From: Bacteroidota bacterium
Lineage (GTDB): Bacteria > Bacteroidota > Bacteroidia > JACCXN01
Length of the DNA stretch: 64,000 nt
Direction of reading: 5' to 3'
Assembly: GCA_013696965.1 (NCBI GenBank)
Contig: JACCXN010000020.1
Location: 88,400 to 152,399 of the forward strand
The notes under the pieces were generated by a model. It searched no databases. It saw only the letters and a list, made by a program, of their open reading frames with translations, and was not told the DNA's origin. The position numbers and the translations under genes were made by a program. Below, one piece after another: positions 46,801 to 55,416 of this stretch; within the stretch, counting starts at the first letter, position 1, and each line of letters begins with the position of its first letter.

Positions 46801-47327
46801 CGCATGCCTCTTCCACCGCCTCCTGCAGAGGCCTTAATCATTACAGGAAAGCCTATTTTTCGAGCTTCACTCAATGCAATTTCAGAGGAGGTTAAAACCG
46901 CAGTACTTCCTACTATAATTGGAACACCAGCATCAATGGCTACTTTTTTTGCAGCCACTTTATCCCCCAACATTTCCATTGTTTGGGGATCTGGTCCAAT
47001 AAAAATAATTCCTTCTTCAGCACAGCGCTTTGCAAAATTCACATTCTCAGAAAGAAATCCATATCCTGGATGAATTGCATCTACTCTTTCTTTTTTCGCT
47101 ACGCGAATTATTTCTTCAATATCCAGGTAAGGTTTTAATGGTTCATTGTCCCTGCCAATCTGAAAAGCTTCATCAGCTTTATACCTGTGCAATGAATAGC
47201 GGTCTTCATAGGTATAAATTGCCGCTGTTTTTATTTTCAATTCAGAGGCTGCCCTTAATACCCTGATTGCTATTTCGCCCCTGTTGGCAACTAATAATTT
47301 CGAAATCTTTTTCTCCATATTCTCCAT
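43818..47327 (-). CDS. pyc: Pyruvate carboxylase
   Basis: A biotin enzyme that makes oxaloacetate from pyruvate, the main anaplerotic step. 1169 residues with all domains: biotin carboxylase ATP-grasp at residues 1-460 (LLVANRGEIAIRVLRA, ASAGGGGRGMRIV, EVNPRIQVEHTVTE), the carboxyltransferase TIM barrel at about 540-810 (YTDCTFRDAHQSLLATRLRT), and the C-terminal biotin carrier with the biotinyl lysine in EAMKMETT. The length is that of the single-chain alpha-4 form. An internal Met at residue 4 is an alternative start. Convergent with the barrel gene at 42947. Confidence 0.97.
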   Translation of the reverse strand: MENMEKKISKLLVANRGEIAIRVLRAASELKIKTAAIYTYEDRYSLHRYKADEAFQIGRDNEPLKPYLDIEEIIRVAKKERVDAIHPGYGFLSENVNFAKRCAEEGIIFIGPDPQTMEMLGDKVAAKKVAIDAGVPIIVGSTAVLTSSEIALSEARKIGFPVMIKASAGGGGRGMRIVRNEETLDKAFSEARREASNAFGDDTVFIEKYIDSPKHIEVQILGDHYGNIVHLYERDCSVQRRFQKVVEIAPAPNLHQEIKDKLYEYALKIAHKANYNNAGTVEFLVDKNGSIYFIEVNPRIQVEHTVTEEVTGIDIVRSQILIASGHALSSSGIYITGQKEIKCNGFAIQCRITTEDPQNDFKPDYGTIIAYRNAGGYGIRIDEGSSYGGVKISPFFDSMLAKVTASGRTLKGASQRLHRALSEFRIRGVKNNIQFLENVINHPVFQDGNATVKFIDDHAELLDISVKSDSGTKALRFLANVCVNGNSDIKTIDQAKVFEMPIIPEFDKLAEYKPGTKQLLDQLGPLNFSKWLKDQKQIQYTDCTFRDAHQSLLATRLRTKDMVMVAESFAKNHPQVFSMEVWGGATFDVALRFLHECPWQRLKLLREAVPNILLQMLIRGSNAIGYTAYPDNLVEKFIEKSWETGVDVFRIFDSLNWVESMKVSIKAVRERTGGLAEACICYSGDLQDKSKTKYNIQYYLDLAKQLEDEGAHILAIKDMAGLLKPYAAFELISKLKESVDIPIHLHTHDTSSIQSATYIKAIEAGVDVIDVALGSMSGLTSQPNFNSLVEALKGHPRNQEFNMESLNAHSNYWETVREWYYPFESGLKAGTAEVFQHEIPGGQYSNLKPQALSLGLGSKMNEIKKTYQQVNELFGDIIKVTPSSKVVGDMTLYMVSNGLSKEDVLTKGDKIPFPESVKSFFKGDLGQPYGGFPKELQKLILREEKPYTELPNAHIKPVDFDNEFMDFKNKFNKNLSFLDFISWKFYPKVYEEYLKHYQVYGNVSVIPTLEFFYGMSNNQETLIEISHGKTIIVKLLYISESDENGNRTVYFKLNGQTRSVEVKDNKSVTQVKANKKATSEQEIGTPLQGLIAKVFVKEGDEVQLNSPLFTIEAMKMETTIAANKPCRIKKIILNESTLAEADDLVLEVEYIDAKTQKQQKKQKEPISAH

Positions 47328-47539
47328 ATTTATTAAATTCTTTAATTAAAATTAAGGAATTTAATAGGAGTTTAGAAATAGAAAAAGCGAATTTATATAA
47401 AATAAAAGCGGATTTAAAATTGGTGTTTTAAAGGTTTTTTTCGATATTAAGGGAAAGGGGGAATTTTTTAATTTCACTACTAGTATAATCTGAAAATTTT
47501 TCCCATTAATTATACTCTTTTCAATATTTAGTTTAAAAT

Positions 47540-47761
47540 TTAAATTTTGAGTTTTTCTCTTTTTGCACCTGTTGCCAGGGCAATTTTAAATTCGTTGTTT
47601 TTAATGTCGATAAGAAATTCTACATAAGGAATTGCCATTATTCCATTTTTTGTTATTATTTGCTTAAAGTATTCTAATTTCCGGCTTAATAATACTTTCA
47701 TTTCAGATGGTTTAATACGGAGTTTCATTTGAATAACCTCAGTGCTTTTCACACCAAGCAT
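47540..47761 (-). CDS. Possible small protein, unknown
   Basis: A 73-codon open frame (11 more codons upstream of an internal Met at residue 12) encoding a basic, amphipathic protein: KLRIKPSEMKVLLSRKLEYF and YVEFLIDIKNNEFKIALATG. It lies in the gap between pyruvate carboxylase and the SRPBCC gene, with no promoter box or operon partner visible. It could be a genuine small gene or chance; I do not recognise it. Confidence 0.35.
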   Translation of the reverse strand: MLGVKSTEVIQMKLRIKPSEMKVLLSRKLEYFKQIITKNGIMAIPYVEFLIDIKNNEFKIALATGAKREKLKI

Positions 47762-47937
47762 CTAAAAATAAAAGTTATGAAAATATTAGCAGAATGAATT
47801 CAAGTTTTATTCCAATTTGAATTGCCTGAATGTTCCCAAAATTTCAAAAATCAAGTAAGCTATACTTTTCCATAGGTCTGTTTTTTGACGAGACCATAAT
47901 GTTTTTTAAAAAGAAAAACCATTTAAAAAAGTTAAAA

Positions 47938-48393
47938 TTAATCTTTCAGGAAATCAAATGCTCCTTTTCTTAAGTTAATTCCATATTCAACATAAGCCTT
48001 TAGGCAGGCAAGAAAATTTGCCCATCCTTCTGTGTTTCCTTTTAACCATTTGATGCCTGCTTCATCATTAATTCTGCTTTTTTCCGTAATGCTTACAAGA
48101 GTTGCATTATTGGGTTTTGGAGTAAGGGTTATTTCAACTAAAAGTTCCACATCGCCATCAAACCAATAATAAGAAATGTATTTGTTTTTTTCTATTTTAT
48201 CCACACGAACAGGAACTTCCATCGCAAATTCAGGAAAATGCCAAACAAGTTTTTTTCCTGCTTGCATTTGCCCACTACTTTTTGAAATAAAGTAGTTCGA
48301 CATTTTTTCCGGATCAACAATAGCCTGAAATACTTCCTGCTGTGAACTTAAAATTTGAATGGCGGTTTTAATTTCCAGGTTTTTGTTTTCCAT
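47938..48393 (-). CDS. SRPBCC/AHSA1-family protein
   Basis: 151 residues with a START-like lipid-binding fold of the AHSA1 group: IKTAIQILSSQQEVFQAIVDPEKMSNYF at the start, GKKLVWHFPEF, VELLVEITLTPKPNNATLVSITEK and the long C-terminal helix GNTEGWANFLACLKAYVEYG. Family members bind hydrophobic ligands or act as Hsp90 cochaperones or stress proteins. No catalytic motif is expected. It is on the same strand as, and downstream of, the DUF1569 gene, with 127 bases between them. Confidence 0.85.
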   Translation of the reverse strand: MENKNLEIKTAIQILSSQQEVFQAIVDPEKMSNYFISKSSGQMQAGKKLVWHFPEFAMEVPVRVDKIEKNKYISYYWFDGDVELLVEITLTPKPNNATLVSITEKSRINDEAGIKWLKGNTEGWANFLACLKAYVEYGINLRKGAFDFLKD

Positions 48394-48520
48394 GTTTTGC
48401 GACTTTTTTTATGCTCCTTATTTTACCGCAGCATTTTTTATCCTATTATTTCAAATAACCATACAATTTCAGGCTATGAAAGGTTATGTTGTTCCTAAAA
48501 GTCAATTTCGTTTTACAGTG

Positions 48521-48973
48521 TTAAACTCCGAATTGATTCAAATGATGATCAAGATGCTTATAAAACATATTGTTCCATTCCTGCACTGATAGGGCTCCAA
48601 ATGATAGGGATTCCCTACCATCAAAATGTTTTTCTCCCAATTCCTGGGTCTTTTTTATGTAATCAATCAAACGCTTTTTTTCAGCTTCAAAATTTTTATC
48701 TTCCTTAATAATAAACTGAGGAGCTGTTTGTCCATTTTTCTTATAGGACTTTTCACTGATAACTATATTTTTTACAAATAATTTTAAAATAAACCTATTG
48801 AATGCGCTTGGTTTTGCATGTTTGTTATCATATACAAATTCATAGCTAACATTGCAATGGGCTAACATCTGCCCAACTGCCATTTTTCCCCATAAAGGTC
48901 CGGTAGTAGGACTTAATTTATTAATTCGGTTAATTATTTCTTGTGTATCAAGTTGGTTAAAAATATTTTTCAT
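48521..48973 (-). CDS. DUF1569 protein (DinB-like helical bundle)
   Basis: 150 residues; INKLSPTTGPLWGKMAVGQMLAHCNVSYEFVYD near the start holds a conserved metal-type histidine (AHCN), and the end ALSVQEWNNMFYKHLDHHLNQFG holds the HxxHH cluster seen in DUF1569/DinB-like proteins, presumed metal-dependent enzymes or thiol-associated transferases. The notable feature is upstream: its leader and start codon form a solitary copy of the repeat unit found at 63.3-64.0 kb (copy at 48971-49056). Expression may therefore have been captured with the repeat. Confidence 0.82.
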   Translation of the reverse strand: MKNIFNQLDTQEIINRINKLSPTTGPLWGKMAVGQMLAHCNVSYEFVYDNKHAKPSAFNRFILKLFVKNIVISEKSYKKNGQTAPQFIIKEDKNFEAEKKRLIDYIKKTQELGEKHFDGRESLSFGALSVQEWNNMFYKHLDHHLNQFGV

Positions 48974-49056
48974 ATGTATATAATTTGATTTTAAATGTCA
49001 TCCCGATTTATCGGGATTGCCAGGTTATATATTCACTCCTGCATTGCTATTTTTAA
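48971..49056 (-). repeat. Solitary copy of the leader/start-codon repeat, in front of the DUF1569 gene
   Basis: In minus-strand direction this copy reads ATAGCAATGCA ..., AATATATAACCTGGC, ATCCCGATAAATCGGGAT, TTTAAAATCAAATTATATAC, and then ATGAAA, the DUF1569 start. The units at 63.3-64.0 kb have the same blocks in the same order (ATAGCCATGCA, AATATAACCTGGCT, the same 18-bp palindrome, then AACAAATTATATACATATGA). The middle segment is shorter here. The rest of the gap up to 49459 shows no other feature. Confidence 0.85.
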
Positions 49057-49459
49057 CTGTATTTTGATTGCTGTTTTTATTTTATTTTCCAAAAAGTCTG
49101 ATTGGTGAAGTCCAATTTATTTTTATTTTACACCTTTAGTTTCCTTACCCCTGAAATAAGCAGCCAAGGTAATAGAAAGTACAGACTTTTCAAATTCAAA
49201 CATAAGGGCATTTTGCTTAGTTAGCTTAGTAAAAAAGAATGTTATAACAGACAATGCCGCCACAAATTAAACAGTTTGTCCAATTTAAAACTTTTAGAGA
49301 TATTAATTTAATTTTTTTTGTGCGTTCTTTACATTCTTGATTCATTACGAATAGAATAACAATAGAAAAACTGCATTGATTTTTGGCTCTTTTGTTTTTA
49401 GTAAAAAAACGATATTTCTTGAATTAAAAAAAACACCTATTGATTGATTAAAAATACCT

Positions 49460-51907
49460 ATGGCCAATACTGTTTTAAATAAAGTATTTTTACTCAGAAT
49501 AAATAAACCTGTTTTTTCTATTTCCATTATTCTTTTTTTGCCCTTTATTTTAAATGCACAAACCATAAAAGTGATGGACATAACTTCATTGCAAGCGCTT
49601 CCTTATGTGAATATTTATTCTGATTTTTCTGGCATTTCAACAACAACCGACAATAAAGGGAAGGCAGATATTTCATCTTTTAAAAATGCTGATAGCATTT
49701 GTTTTAAAATGGTAGGTTACAATCCATTCATTTCAAGTTATAATCAATTAGAAAAAAACAATTTCAAAGTACACATGACTGAAAAACAAATCATGATTGA
49801 TGAATTTGTTATTTCTGCACATCGATGGGAAGAAAAACAAGAAGATATTCCTAATCAAATTACTAAAATAACACCCAGGGAAATAACTTTCCAAAATCCT
49901 CAGACTTCTGCTGATATGATAAGCAATACGGGTGAGGTATTTGTGCAAAAAAGCCAGCTGGGAGGAGGAAGCCCTATGATTAGGGGATTTTCAGCAAACA
50001 GCATTTTACTTGTAGTGGATGGTGTGAGGATGAATAACGCAATATACCGCAGCGGAAACCTGCAAAACGTTTTAAATATTGATCCTAATAGCTTAAAGAG
50101 CAGCGAAATTTTATTTGGCCCTGGCTCTGTTCTTTATGGTAGTGATGCTTTAGGAGGAGTGATTAATTTTTCCACCAAAAGCCCGGTTATGGGCGACTCA
50201 AGCTCTTCGCTTATTTTTGGAAATGCTTTAGCCCGTTATGGCTCTGCCAATAACGAAAAGACAGGACATGTGAACATTAATATTGGATTTAATAAAATTG
50301 CCAGTTTTACTAGTTTTAGCTACAGTGATTTTGATAACTTAAAAACAGGGAGAATTAGAAACTCAGCTTATCCTGATTATGGAAAAAGATCCTGGTTTGT
50401 TCAACGAATTGAAAACCAAGATTCCATTGTTCAAAATTCTGATCCGGATATCCAAAAATTTTCTGGTTTCAATCAGTTTAATGGGATGCAAAAACTTCGC
50501 TATAAACCTTCGAAATCACTTGATTTTGAGTATGGTTTTTATTACTCCATTACATCCGATATCCCAAGGTATGACAGATTAATTGAAATCACACCTCAGG
50601 GGCTGCCTAGAAATGCCCAATGGCATTACGGCCCTCAAAACTGGATGATGCATGCTTTAAACACTTCTGTAAATAAATCAACAATTGCTTTTGACAAATT
50701 AAACATAACACTTGCTTATCAAAATTATAAGGAAAGCCGACACGACCGAAGGTTTAATAGTGAGTGGCTTCGTTCTCAAATGGAAGAGGTAAATATATTT
50801 TCTGCAAATATCGATTTGAAAAAAAATGTGGGAAAAAGAAGTGAATTGTATTATGGAATTGAAAATTTTTCAAATTTTGTTGACTCAAAAGCAAACACTA
50901 CAAATATTGTAAATGGTGAGCAAAGAGGCGCAGCAAGCAGGTACCCGGACGGAGGAAGCAAAGTATATTCTGCTTCAGGTTATGTTCAATTTGTAAGAAA
51001 GATTACGAATAAAATTACAGTATCCACTGGTGCAAGATATAACTACTATACCCTAAAATCAAGAATTACAGACAGCACTTTTTTTAATTTCCCATACGAT
51101 CAAATGAGTATAACAACTTCGGCAGTAACTGGGGCTGCTGGATTTGTTTATCTTCCAAATGAAAAATGGAAAATCAATTTTAATGCTGCATCAGGATATA
51201 GGGCTCCTAATGTTGATGATATAGCTAAGGTTTTTGATTCTGAACCAGGAAGGGTAATTGTACCAAACAATGACTTAAAGCCAGAATATTCCTATAATGT
51301 AGAAGTTGGAATTAGCAGGACATTTTTAAGAAAATACACATTGAGTTCTTCAGCCTATTACACCTTGCTTATTGATGCCATTGAAAGAAGAGATGCAAGA
51401 TGGTATGATCAGGATTCAATAGTTTACGATGGTGTTTTAAGCAAGGTAACTTCTAATATAAACATAGGCAAGGGTTATATAAGCGGAATTTCGGCCAATC
51501 TTGCTGCTGAATTTACTCACTATTTAGTTGCCTCTTTTTCTATAACCTATACAGAGGGAATGGATTTAAATAATGCTATTCCTTTAAGGCACATTCCTCC
51601 CCTATTTGGCAGAATCTCTGTGATGTATAAATACAAAGGAATTCGCATGGAGTTGTTTTCCCATTTTAGCGGGTGGAGGTATTATGAACAACTAGCCCCA
51701 GAGGAACAGGCAAAAACGCATTTATACACCCCACAAGGTGCTCCTGCCTGGTTTACACTAAATTTCAGGAGTAGTTTGCAAATTAATGATTTTATACAAA
51801 TTAATGCAGGTATTGAAAATATCCTTGATCATCATTACCGGCCATTTTCTTCTGGCATAAGTGCCCCTGGAAGAAACATTTTTGTGGCATTACGATTAAG
51901 GTTTTAA
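49460..51907 (+). CDS. TonB-dependent receptor, haem/haemoglobin-receptor type
   Basis: An 815-residue outer-membrane gated channel. Signal peptide (residues about 15-33), a carboxypeptidase regulatory-like domain (about 35-110), plug domain (about 115-240) with VFVQKSQLGGGSPMIRGFSA and LLVVDGVRMNNAIYRSGNLQ, and a 22-stranded barrel ending FVALRLRF with a terminal aromatic residue. RMNNAIYRSG matches haem/haemoglobin receptors of the HmuR/HutA kind, so haem or iron uptake is the likely cargo, though specificity cannot be settled from the sequence. No haem-binding partner or Fur-type box was recognised nearby. Confidence 0.88.
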   Translation: MANTVLNKVFLLRINKPVFSISIILFLPFILNAQTIKVMDITSLQALPYVNIYSDFSGISTTTDNKGKADISSFKNADSICFKMVGYNPFISSYNQLEKNNFKVHMTEKQIMIDEFVISAHRWEEKQEDIPNQITKITPREITFQNPQTSADMISNTGEVFVQKSQLGGGSPMIRGFSANSILLVVDGVRMNNAIYRSGNLQNVLNIDPNSLKSSEILFGPGSVLYGSDALGGVINFSTKSPVMGDSSSSLIFGNALARYGSANNEKTGHVNINIGFNKIASFTSFSYSDFDNLKTGRIRNSAYPDYGKRSWFVQRIENQDSIVQNSDPDIQKFSGFNQFNGMQKLRYKPSKSLDFEYGFYYSITSDIPRYDRLIEITPQGLPRNAQWHYGPQNWMMHALNTSVNKSTIAFDKLNITLAYQNYKESRHDRRFNSEWLRSQMEEVNIFSANIDLKKNVGKRSELYYGIENFSNFVDSKANTTNIVNGEQRGAASRYPDGGSKVYSASGYVQFVRKITNKITVSTGARYNYYTLKSRITDSTFFNFPYDQMSITTSAVTGAAGFVYLPNEKWKINFNAASGYRAPNVDDIAKVFDSEPGRVIVPNNDLKPEYSYNVEVGISRTFLRKYTLSSSAYYTLLIDAIERRDARWYDQDSIVYDGVLSKVTSNINIGKGYISGISANLAAEFTHYLVASFSITYTEGMDLNNAIPLRHIPPLFGRISVMYKYKGIRMELFSHFSGWRYYEQLAPEEQAKTHLYTPQGAPAWFTLNFRSSLQINDFIQINAGIENILDHHYRPFSSGISAPGRNIFVALRLRF

Positions 51908-52098
51908 GGTAAATATTAATCTAAATTAAATCATTTCATTTAGAGGTTATCATTCTTAGATTTTTCAGTTGTACTCCAACTTTTTATTTTATAATTCGAT
52001 TCGTTATCATTGATCTGTAAAATATTCAAGGGTAACACTTGTTGGAGAACTAAAAAACAAACCTATGGCTTGAGTTCGTTTCCTTGAAATGAATCTGT

Positions 52099-53148
52099 TT
52101 AGTTTTGATAATCCACAGTAAGAAATGCAGGAGGGTTAATGATTTTGATTTCAACCCTTCTGTTTTGTTCTCTTCCCTGGATATTGTCTGATCCATCTCC
52201 ATTTTCGTTCGGTGCTAAGGGCTGGGATTCTCCTTTAGAAATTACAGAAATTCTAGATGCACTTATTCCATTATTCATAAAATACCTTTGAACCGTTCTT
52301 GCTCTGTTTTCTCCTAAAATCAAATTGTATTTGTCTGTTCCATTACTGTCGGTATGTCCAGTAAGTTCTAATTTCATTTCTTTATTCTCCTTCATTAATC
52401 CAATCAATTCCTTTAACTCGGATTTATAATTTTCATTAACATCAGATTTAGCATAGGCGTACTTCACATTTTTTATAGGAATAGTTCTTGATACTTGGGT
52501 TTTACTGCGTGCTGTTGAAGTTTTTGTTTTCACCTCAACACTTTTCGCTCCTTTATCAGGTAATCCATTTGTAGCAAGTGTATTTACTGTTTCAGGCTCT
52601 GAACTTTTTAAATTGCTTGATGGATTTTCCACTGCTGCTGTTTTTGCATCAAGATTAGATTTTGCTATTAACGCAATTTTTTCTTCTTCCATTTTTTCCT
52701 CAGCAACGAATTGGGACTGATTCAAAATATCATTTGCCAGTTCAACCCATTTGCTAATCTCAACTTCATCCTCTGATGAAAGAAGAATTTTATAATGCTT
52801 TTCCAAAAGTTCATTGTTTCCCAATAACAAATAAGCCTTCATTAAAAAAACATGTACTTCAACCGATTTTGGCTGAGCATTCAAGGTCATTTTGAGCATA
52901 TCCAAAGCCTTTTCAGGTTCTTGTTCAGTCATAGCAAGGCAAGCGCCTAAACGGTAATAGTAACTTATATTTCCAGGGTCATTCTCGTTGAGTTGTTTAA
53001 AATGAGGAAGGGCTTCGACAAATTTTCTTGCCTCAAAAAATTTTTTTGCTTCCTGAAACAACTTTTTATCATTTTCATTTTGAGCAAATGAACTTACTGT
53101 AAGCAATAATGAAATAAAAATGCTGATAAATGTTTTACCTGGTAACAT
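52099..53148 (-). CDS. OmpA-family lipoprotein-like protein with TPR region
   Basis: 349 residues: a signal peptide (ISIFISLLLTVSSFAQ), TPR-like helices at about 27-150 (LFQEAKKFFEARKFVEALPHFKQL; SYYYRLGACLAM), a charged linker of about 70 residues, and an OmpA C-terminal domain at about 225-345 with the peptidoglycan-binding TGHTDSNGTDKYNLILGENRA and GREQNRRVEIKI. It anchors the outer membrane to the cell wall, and the TPR part suggests a protein partner. Similar OmpA/TPR proteins accompany gliding and T9SS components, but the proximity is not close enough to claim that. Confidence 0.88.
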   Translation of the reverse strand: MLPGKTFISIFISLLLTVSSFAQNENDKKLFQEAKKFFEARKFVEALPHFKQLNENDPGNISYYYRLGACLAMTEQEPEKALDMLKMTLNAQPKSVEVHVFLMKAYLLLGNNELLEKHYKILLSSEDEVEISKWVELANDILNQSQFVAEEKMEEEKIALIAKSNLDAKTAAVENPSSNLKSSEPETVNTLATNGLPDKGAKSVEVKTKTSTARSKTQVSRTIPIKNVKYAYAKSDVNENYKSELKELIGLMKENKEMKLELTGHTDSNGTDKYNLILGENRARTVQRYFMNNGISASRISVISKGESQPLAPNENGDGSDNIQGREQNRRVEIKIINPPAFLTVDYQN

Positions 53149-53159
53149 GGTTTAATTTT

Positions 53160-53779
53160 TCTGCAAATTATGTATTTTTTCTGACTTAATGTATTTCTTC
53201 TAAAATTACTAAAAAGTCTTGCCCATTTTTCTTTTGAAAGGCCAAAAGATGCTTGAATAAAGAACTCTTTGCCAAAAAGAATGCATGGAAATAAATTCTT
53301 TTTTTCTATTTTCAACCAATAAACAGGGATCGAAAAAAATATCAGATAAACAACAAGCGAAGGAAGTTTTAACAGTGTTATCATACCTGTTGTTTTTATG
53401 TTTAACGACAAGGCCTGAGAAATACTTATTGAATCGAAAAAACGCTCGCGAACACCATTTCCAGGCCCTAAATAAAGGATAGCAAATGAGGCTGAAAGGC
53501 AAACAAACGAAAAAAGTGTTTTATTAAACAGGCTTTCAAATGAGCCATCCTTTGTATAATGGCTTCTGTTTTTATATAGGAGGGTAATGGCAACAAACTG
53601 AATAAAAAGAACAATAATACTTAGTGCTTCGTTTGCTCCCCCAATAAAACCGGAGCCTAAAAAAACAATCAGATAACTTAAAAAATTTCTATTTTTTTAA
53701 AGGATAAAAGCAATTACAAAAAACAAACTGATTACACTCAAAAGGTAAGTACTGCTAGAGGACAAGATATGTGTGATTT
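53160..53779 (-). pseudogene. Broken polytopic membrane-protein gene (DUF6056-like)
   Basis: A minus-strand frame encodes hydrophobic segments, interrupted by an in-frame TAA at 53697-53699: before it YLLSVISLFFVIAFIL, after it YLIVFLGSGFIGGANEALSI, then LYLGPGNGVRERFFDS and ITLLKLPSLVVYLIFFSIP. The frame continues to about 53160 and into the OmpA gene start. No intact start was found upstream. The PGN..R motif and alternating helices recall DUF6056 membrane proteins, often linked with glycans, but that link is an inference. Over 600 bases are accounted for by this remnant. Confidence 0.55.
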
Positions 53780-53993
53780 TATAAAATTCTTCCAGCAATG
53801 CGCAAACCGGATTCTATTCTCTGTTTGAAAAAACATTAATTGCAGTAACTTATTGTTAATTCCCTGGCTTCCTTTTCTATTTAATATTAAAGCTTATGTT
53901 TCATCCTGGCATTTGAATTTAAAGTATGCCTGTTGCATTTCAAGTTCAGACCAAACTATTTGTCCAATTAAAATTGCTCCTGTTTCAATCTCA

Positions 53994-54407
53994 TTATTTT
54001 GTCCTTCCCGTTACGATTTTATCATATTCAAAATCATTGGGTTCCCATAATTCAATTTTATTTCCTTCCACATCTAAAATATGAACAAATTTGCCGTATT
54101 CAAAGGTTTCAATGGTGTCGGTAATCGTAACACCTTCCTTTTTCAATTCTTCTACAAGTGCTTCAATGTTTTCAACCCTGTAATTTATCATGAATTCTTT
54201 TGTGGAAGGTTCAAAATATTTTGTTGTTTCTGCAAATGGACTCCATTGTGTGAAACCTTTTTTTAGTGGATCTGCACCTTGTCCCCATTCGAAATTTGTC
54301 CCATATTCATCCGTATCTAAACCCAAATGAGTTTTATACCATTCTTTCATTTTTTGGGGGTCTTTACTTTTAAAAAAGATTCCGCCAATGCCTGTTACTT
54401 TTTTCAT
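53994..54407 (-). CDS. VOC-superfamily (glyoxalase-like) protein
   Basis: 137 residues with the paired beta-alpha-beta-beta-beta fold: GIGGIFFKSKDPQKMKEWYKTHLGL at the start, INYRVENIEALVEELKKEGV, then GKFVHILDVEGNKIELWEPN, with the metal-type glutamate in IELWEP. The first metal ligand position is not a histidine (GIGGIFFKS), so enzymatic activity is uncertain; such proteins often confer resistance or isomerise small molecules. Stands alone. Confidence 0.85.
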   Translation of the reverse strand: MKKVTGIGGIFFKSKDPQKMKEWYKTHLGLDTDEYGTNFEWGQGADPLKKGFTQWSPFAETTKYFEPSTKEFMINYRVENIEALVEELKKEGVTITDTIETFEYGKFVHILDVEGNKIELWEPNDFEYDKIVTGRTK

Positions 54408-54542
54408 GTTTGAATTGTTCTTAGTTTGTTTTTATGATCGTGTTTAACTCAAAACCATAGCAGAATAAAATCCCAGGAGCTAAAATTAATATTATTTTCT
54501 TTTTCATATTATGAACCCTTTTAAATACTCAATAAAGCAAGT

Positions 54543-54700
54543 GGATTATTATGCTTTTTTAAAAATTTTTTCTCGCTTCTTTATTAATCCATCTGTTGCA
54601 AGAATTTTATCAATATAATTTTCAAAGCCTGGGGGTAGGAAATCCAAGTAAGGGGCATTGTGGTCTGAACTCAATAATATATTGGAGTTATTATCGTAAA
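54543..54700 (-). repeat. 158-bp direct repeat, copy 1, carrying a gene-end remnant
   Basis: Nearly identical to 55417-55574 over exactly 158 bases, with only a handful of substitutions. On the minus strand both read a protein-like frame: here YDNNSNILLSSDHNAPYLDF then FENYIDKILATDGLIKKREK and a stop. The frame extends upstream into the end of the 54757 gene with IIISITFFSFDVFSKSS but without a start codon. The rest of the gap 54408-54756 has no other feature. Confidence 0.85.
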
Positions 54701-54756
54701 TATGCATGGCAGCAATGGAGGATTTACTAAATACATCAAAAGAGAAAAAAGTAATA

Positions 54757-55377
54757 CTAATAATAATAAGGTTTAATCTCTTTATGAAATAATTTTTTTA
54801 TTGCACCTCTTTTGGCATTTAAATCAATAGTAGTAAGAGAATTTACATCGTTTGTCATTCTTAATATTTCTCCACTTTTTGAATCAATGAATTGTCCACT
54901 TACAATTGCCTCTCCAATAATAATATATCGTATATTAATTCTTAAAATAAAATCTGCCTCATTTTTATTGGAAGTAATTTTCCAAAACCCCCAACTTTGT
55001 ATTAAATTATTTGCATGAACTATAACATTATAATCATCAGATATCACACAAACAGTATTGCCCTTTTTTGTTATATTTTTTAAAATAGATTCATTTATCA
55101 ACTTTTCACCTGATGTATTTATACTAGTATTCGATGGAGGATTAAAATAATCTTTTTCTCCGTTCTTGTATTTAATTTCATTGATTTCCGATTTATTGAG
55201 ATGGTAAATTGGACCATCTAAATGTGTGAATTTTTTATATTTAATTACTTTATCTTCTACTTCAATTACTTTGACAATTAGGGAATCTAAATTCCTCATT
55301 TTTATTATGTCCTGGCCATAAAGCTTATTGAAACAAAAAGCAATTATGATAGTTGAAAGTCGAATAAGAGGGGTCAT
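54757..55377 (-). CDS. Small secreted protein, unknown function
   Basis: 206 residues. A signal peptide (LIRLSTIIIAFCFNKLYGQ) is followed by a lysine-rich mature part with KMRNLDSLIVKVIEVEDKVIKYKKF, HLNKSEINEIKYKNGEK and a later VCVISDDYNVIVHANNLIQSWGFW. The first half resembles the strand pattern of small Bacteroidota periplasmic proteins with an SH3-like lead (D.I..K..), but I do not recognise the family. It sits exactly between the two copies of the 158-bp repeat, and its 3' end overlaps the open remnant frame of copy 1. Confidence 0.7.
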   Translation of the reverse strand: MTPLIRLSTIIIAFCFNKLYGQDIIKMRNLDSLIVKVIEVEDKVIKYKKFTHLDGPIYHLNKSEINEIKYKNGEKDYFNPPSNTSINTSGEKLINESILKNITKKGNTVCVISDDYNVIVHANNLIQSWGFWKITSNKNEADFILRINIRYIIIGEAIVSGQFIDSKSGEILRMTNDVNSLTTIDLNAKRGAIKKLFHKEIKPYYY

Positions 55378-55416
55378 TGAGAATCAGTTAAATTAGAATA
55401 ACTCAACGAAGGTAGC

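Noticed and set aside
46720..47073. 117-codon frame antisense to pyruvate carboxylase
   Set aside because: It lies inside a conserved enzyme and is Pro/Ser-rich antisense sequence.
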